This document shows, in pieces, positions 22,213 through 22,551 of a stretch of 22,551 bases of DNA. This stretch comes from Brevundimonas sp. UBA7534 (lineage in GTDB: Bacteria > Pseudomonadota > Alphaproteobacteria > Caulobacterales > Caulobacteraceae). Where the stretch lies: contig NZ_DLMO01000145.1 of assembly GCF_002479325.1 (NCBI RefSeq), forward strand, positions 1 to 22,551, given 5' to 3'. The notes under the pieces are model-generated. The model did no database searches, was not told where the DNA came from, and worked only from the letters and a program-made list of their open reading frames with translations. How positions within the stretch are numbered: position 1 is the stretch's first letter; each line of letters opens with the position of its first letter. The position numbers and the translations under genes are program-made.

Positions 22213-22365
22213 ATTCTCTTACCTCGTCGGACCAAACCAATGTGTTGAAACGGCGCCACAGTCGCCGCAATCATAGCGAAATGGCGGAACCCGGCGCCAG
22301 CCTTGCCGTTCGGGTCGGGACGCCGGGGCCACTCGGTTTCGTATCTTTTCTCGAAGGGGACGCAC

Positions 22366-22551
22366 ATGAAGCTGCAACTTCTCGCCTCCGCCGCGGTCAT
22401 CAGCCTGGTTTCCGCCGGCGCCGCGTCGGCTGAGCCGAACGGTTGGTACGGCGCGCTGGACGCCGGTTACCACATCATCGACGACATCAACGCCGAGTCG
22501 TCGACCACCAGCGGTAACTGGAACTATGAGATCAACGACGGCTGGGCCGCG
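22366..22551 (+). CDS. OmpA-like outer-membrane protein, N-terminus only
   Basis: The first 62 codons of a protein that continues past the right edge. Residues 1-22 form a signal peptide (MKLQLLASAAVISLVSAGAASA cleaving after ASA), and the mature protein starts EPNGWYGALDAGYHIIDDINAES, the opening strand of an OmpA-type eight-stranded barrel (WYGAxDxGYH pattern). NWNYEINDGWAA fits the second strand. The ATG at 22366 has AAGGGGA about 6 bases upstream, a strong ribosome site. A C-terminal OmpA peptidoglycan-binding domain is expected from the family but is not visible here. The 153-base divergent gap 22213-22365 contains a TTGCCG (22303) without a convincing -10. Confidence 0.8.
   Translation, partial: MKLQLLASAAVISLVSAGAASAEPNGWYGALDAGYHIIDDINAESSTTSGNWNYEINDGWAA

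Noticed and set aside
22270..22275. TATGAT on the minus strand before the SDR gene as a -10
   Set aside because: No recognisable -35 at 12-18 bases upstream.
1..22551. tRNA, rRNA, CRISPR array, IS element or prophage genes
   Set aside because: None seen: no clover-leaf-like intergenic segments, no regularly spaced repeats, no transposase, integrase or phage protein motifs in any reading frame I examined.

Overview
The window looks like a chromosomal segment from an alphaproteobacterium of the Caulobacteraceae, most likely Brevundimonas or a close relative. The reasons are the very high GC with strong third-position G/C bias, the Caulobacter-like proteins (SapC, EnvC-type LytM factor, Coq7, EI-Ntr, OmpA-like barrel), and several upstream regions that fit the Caulobacter housekeeping promoter pattern (TTGACG-like -35, GCTANAWC-like -10, often 15 nt apart). 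The genus call is inference from protein character; no rRNA or other marker gene is present.

Layout, left to right. (1) 1-1691, minus: phosphonate/phosphate ABC importer genes phnC and phnD (phnD runs off the left edge). (2) 1800-3035, minus: DUF2254 membrane protein. (3) 3108-5947, minus: nadD, rsfS, rlmH and an EnvC-like degenerate LytM factor, a common bacterial housekeeping cluster (NAD synthesis, ribosome silencing, 23S rRNA methylation, division). (4) 5982-7366, minus: zur-like Fur regulator overlapping an alpha/beta hydrolase. (5) 7500-8279, plus: SapC-family protein with its own promoter and a strong intrinsic terminator. (6) 8340-10711, minus: hppD, a 59-aa membrane protein and an exported isoaspartyl peptidase/asparaginase in one tight run. 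(7) 10863-11588, minus: a lower-GC exported ClpP-fold-like protein that looks acquired. (8) 11663-12298, minus: ExoD-family protein, divergent from (9) 12417-14138, plus: a YqaA/DedA-type membrane protein, dsbB and coq7. (10) 14173-14289: a duplicated 29-bp thiolase 3' tail flanking a perfect hairpin. (11) 14262-16505, minus: ubiG, a truncated P-loop ATPase and a thiolase. (12) 16563-21295, plus: lysC, ptsP (EI-Ntr) and a RodZ-like HTH membrane protein. (13) 21307-22212, minus: SDR dehydrogenase; 22366-end, plus: start of an OmpA-like outer-membrane protein.

Most of the window is ordinary core metabolism and envelope biology: quinone synthesis (ubiG, coq7) alongside disulfide formation (dsbB, which passes electrons to quinone), tyrosine catabolism (hppD), fatty acyl-CoA turnover (thiolase, SDR), nitrogen-PTS signalling (ptsP) and lysine/threonine-family biosynthesis (lysC). 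I do not see a clear novel defence or mobile system. The best leads are the truncated AAA ATPase behind ubiG, the tail duplication with hairpin between coq7 and the thiolase, the unlisted 59-aa membrane ORF fused to the hppD stop, the low-GC exported protein, and two genes whose predicted promoters imply leaderless mRNAs. No intergenic stretch exceeds about 160 bases.
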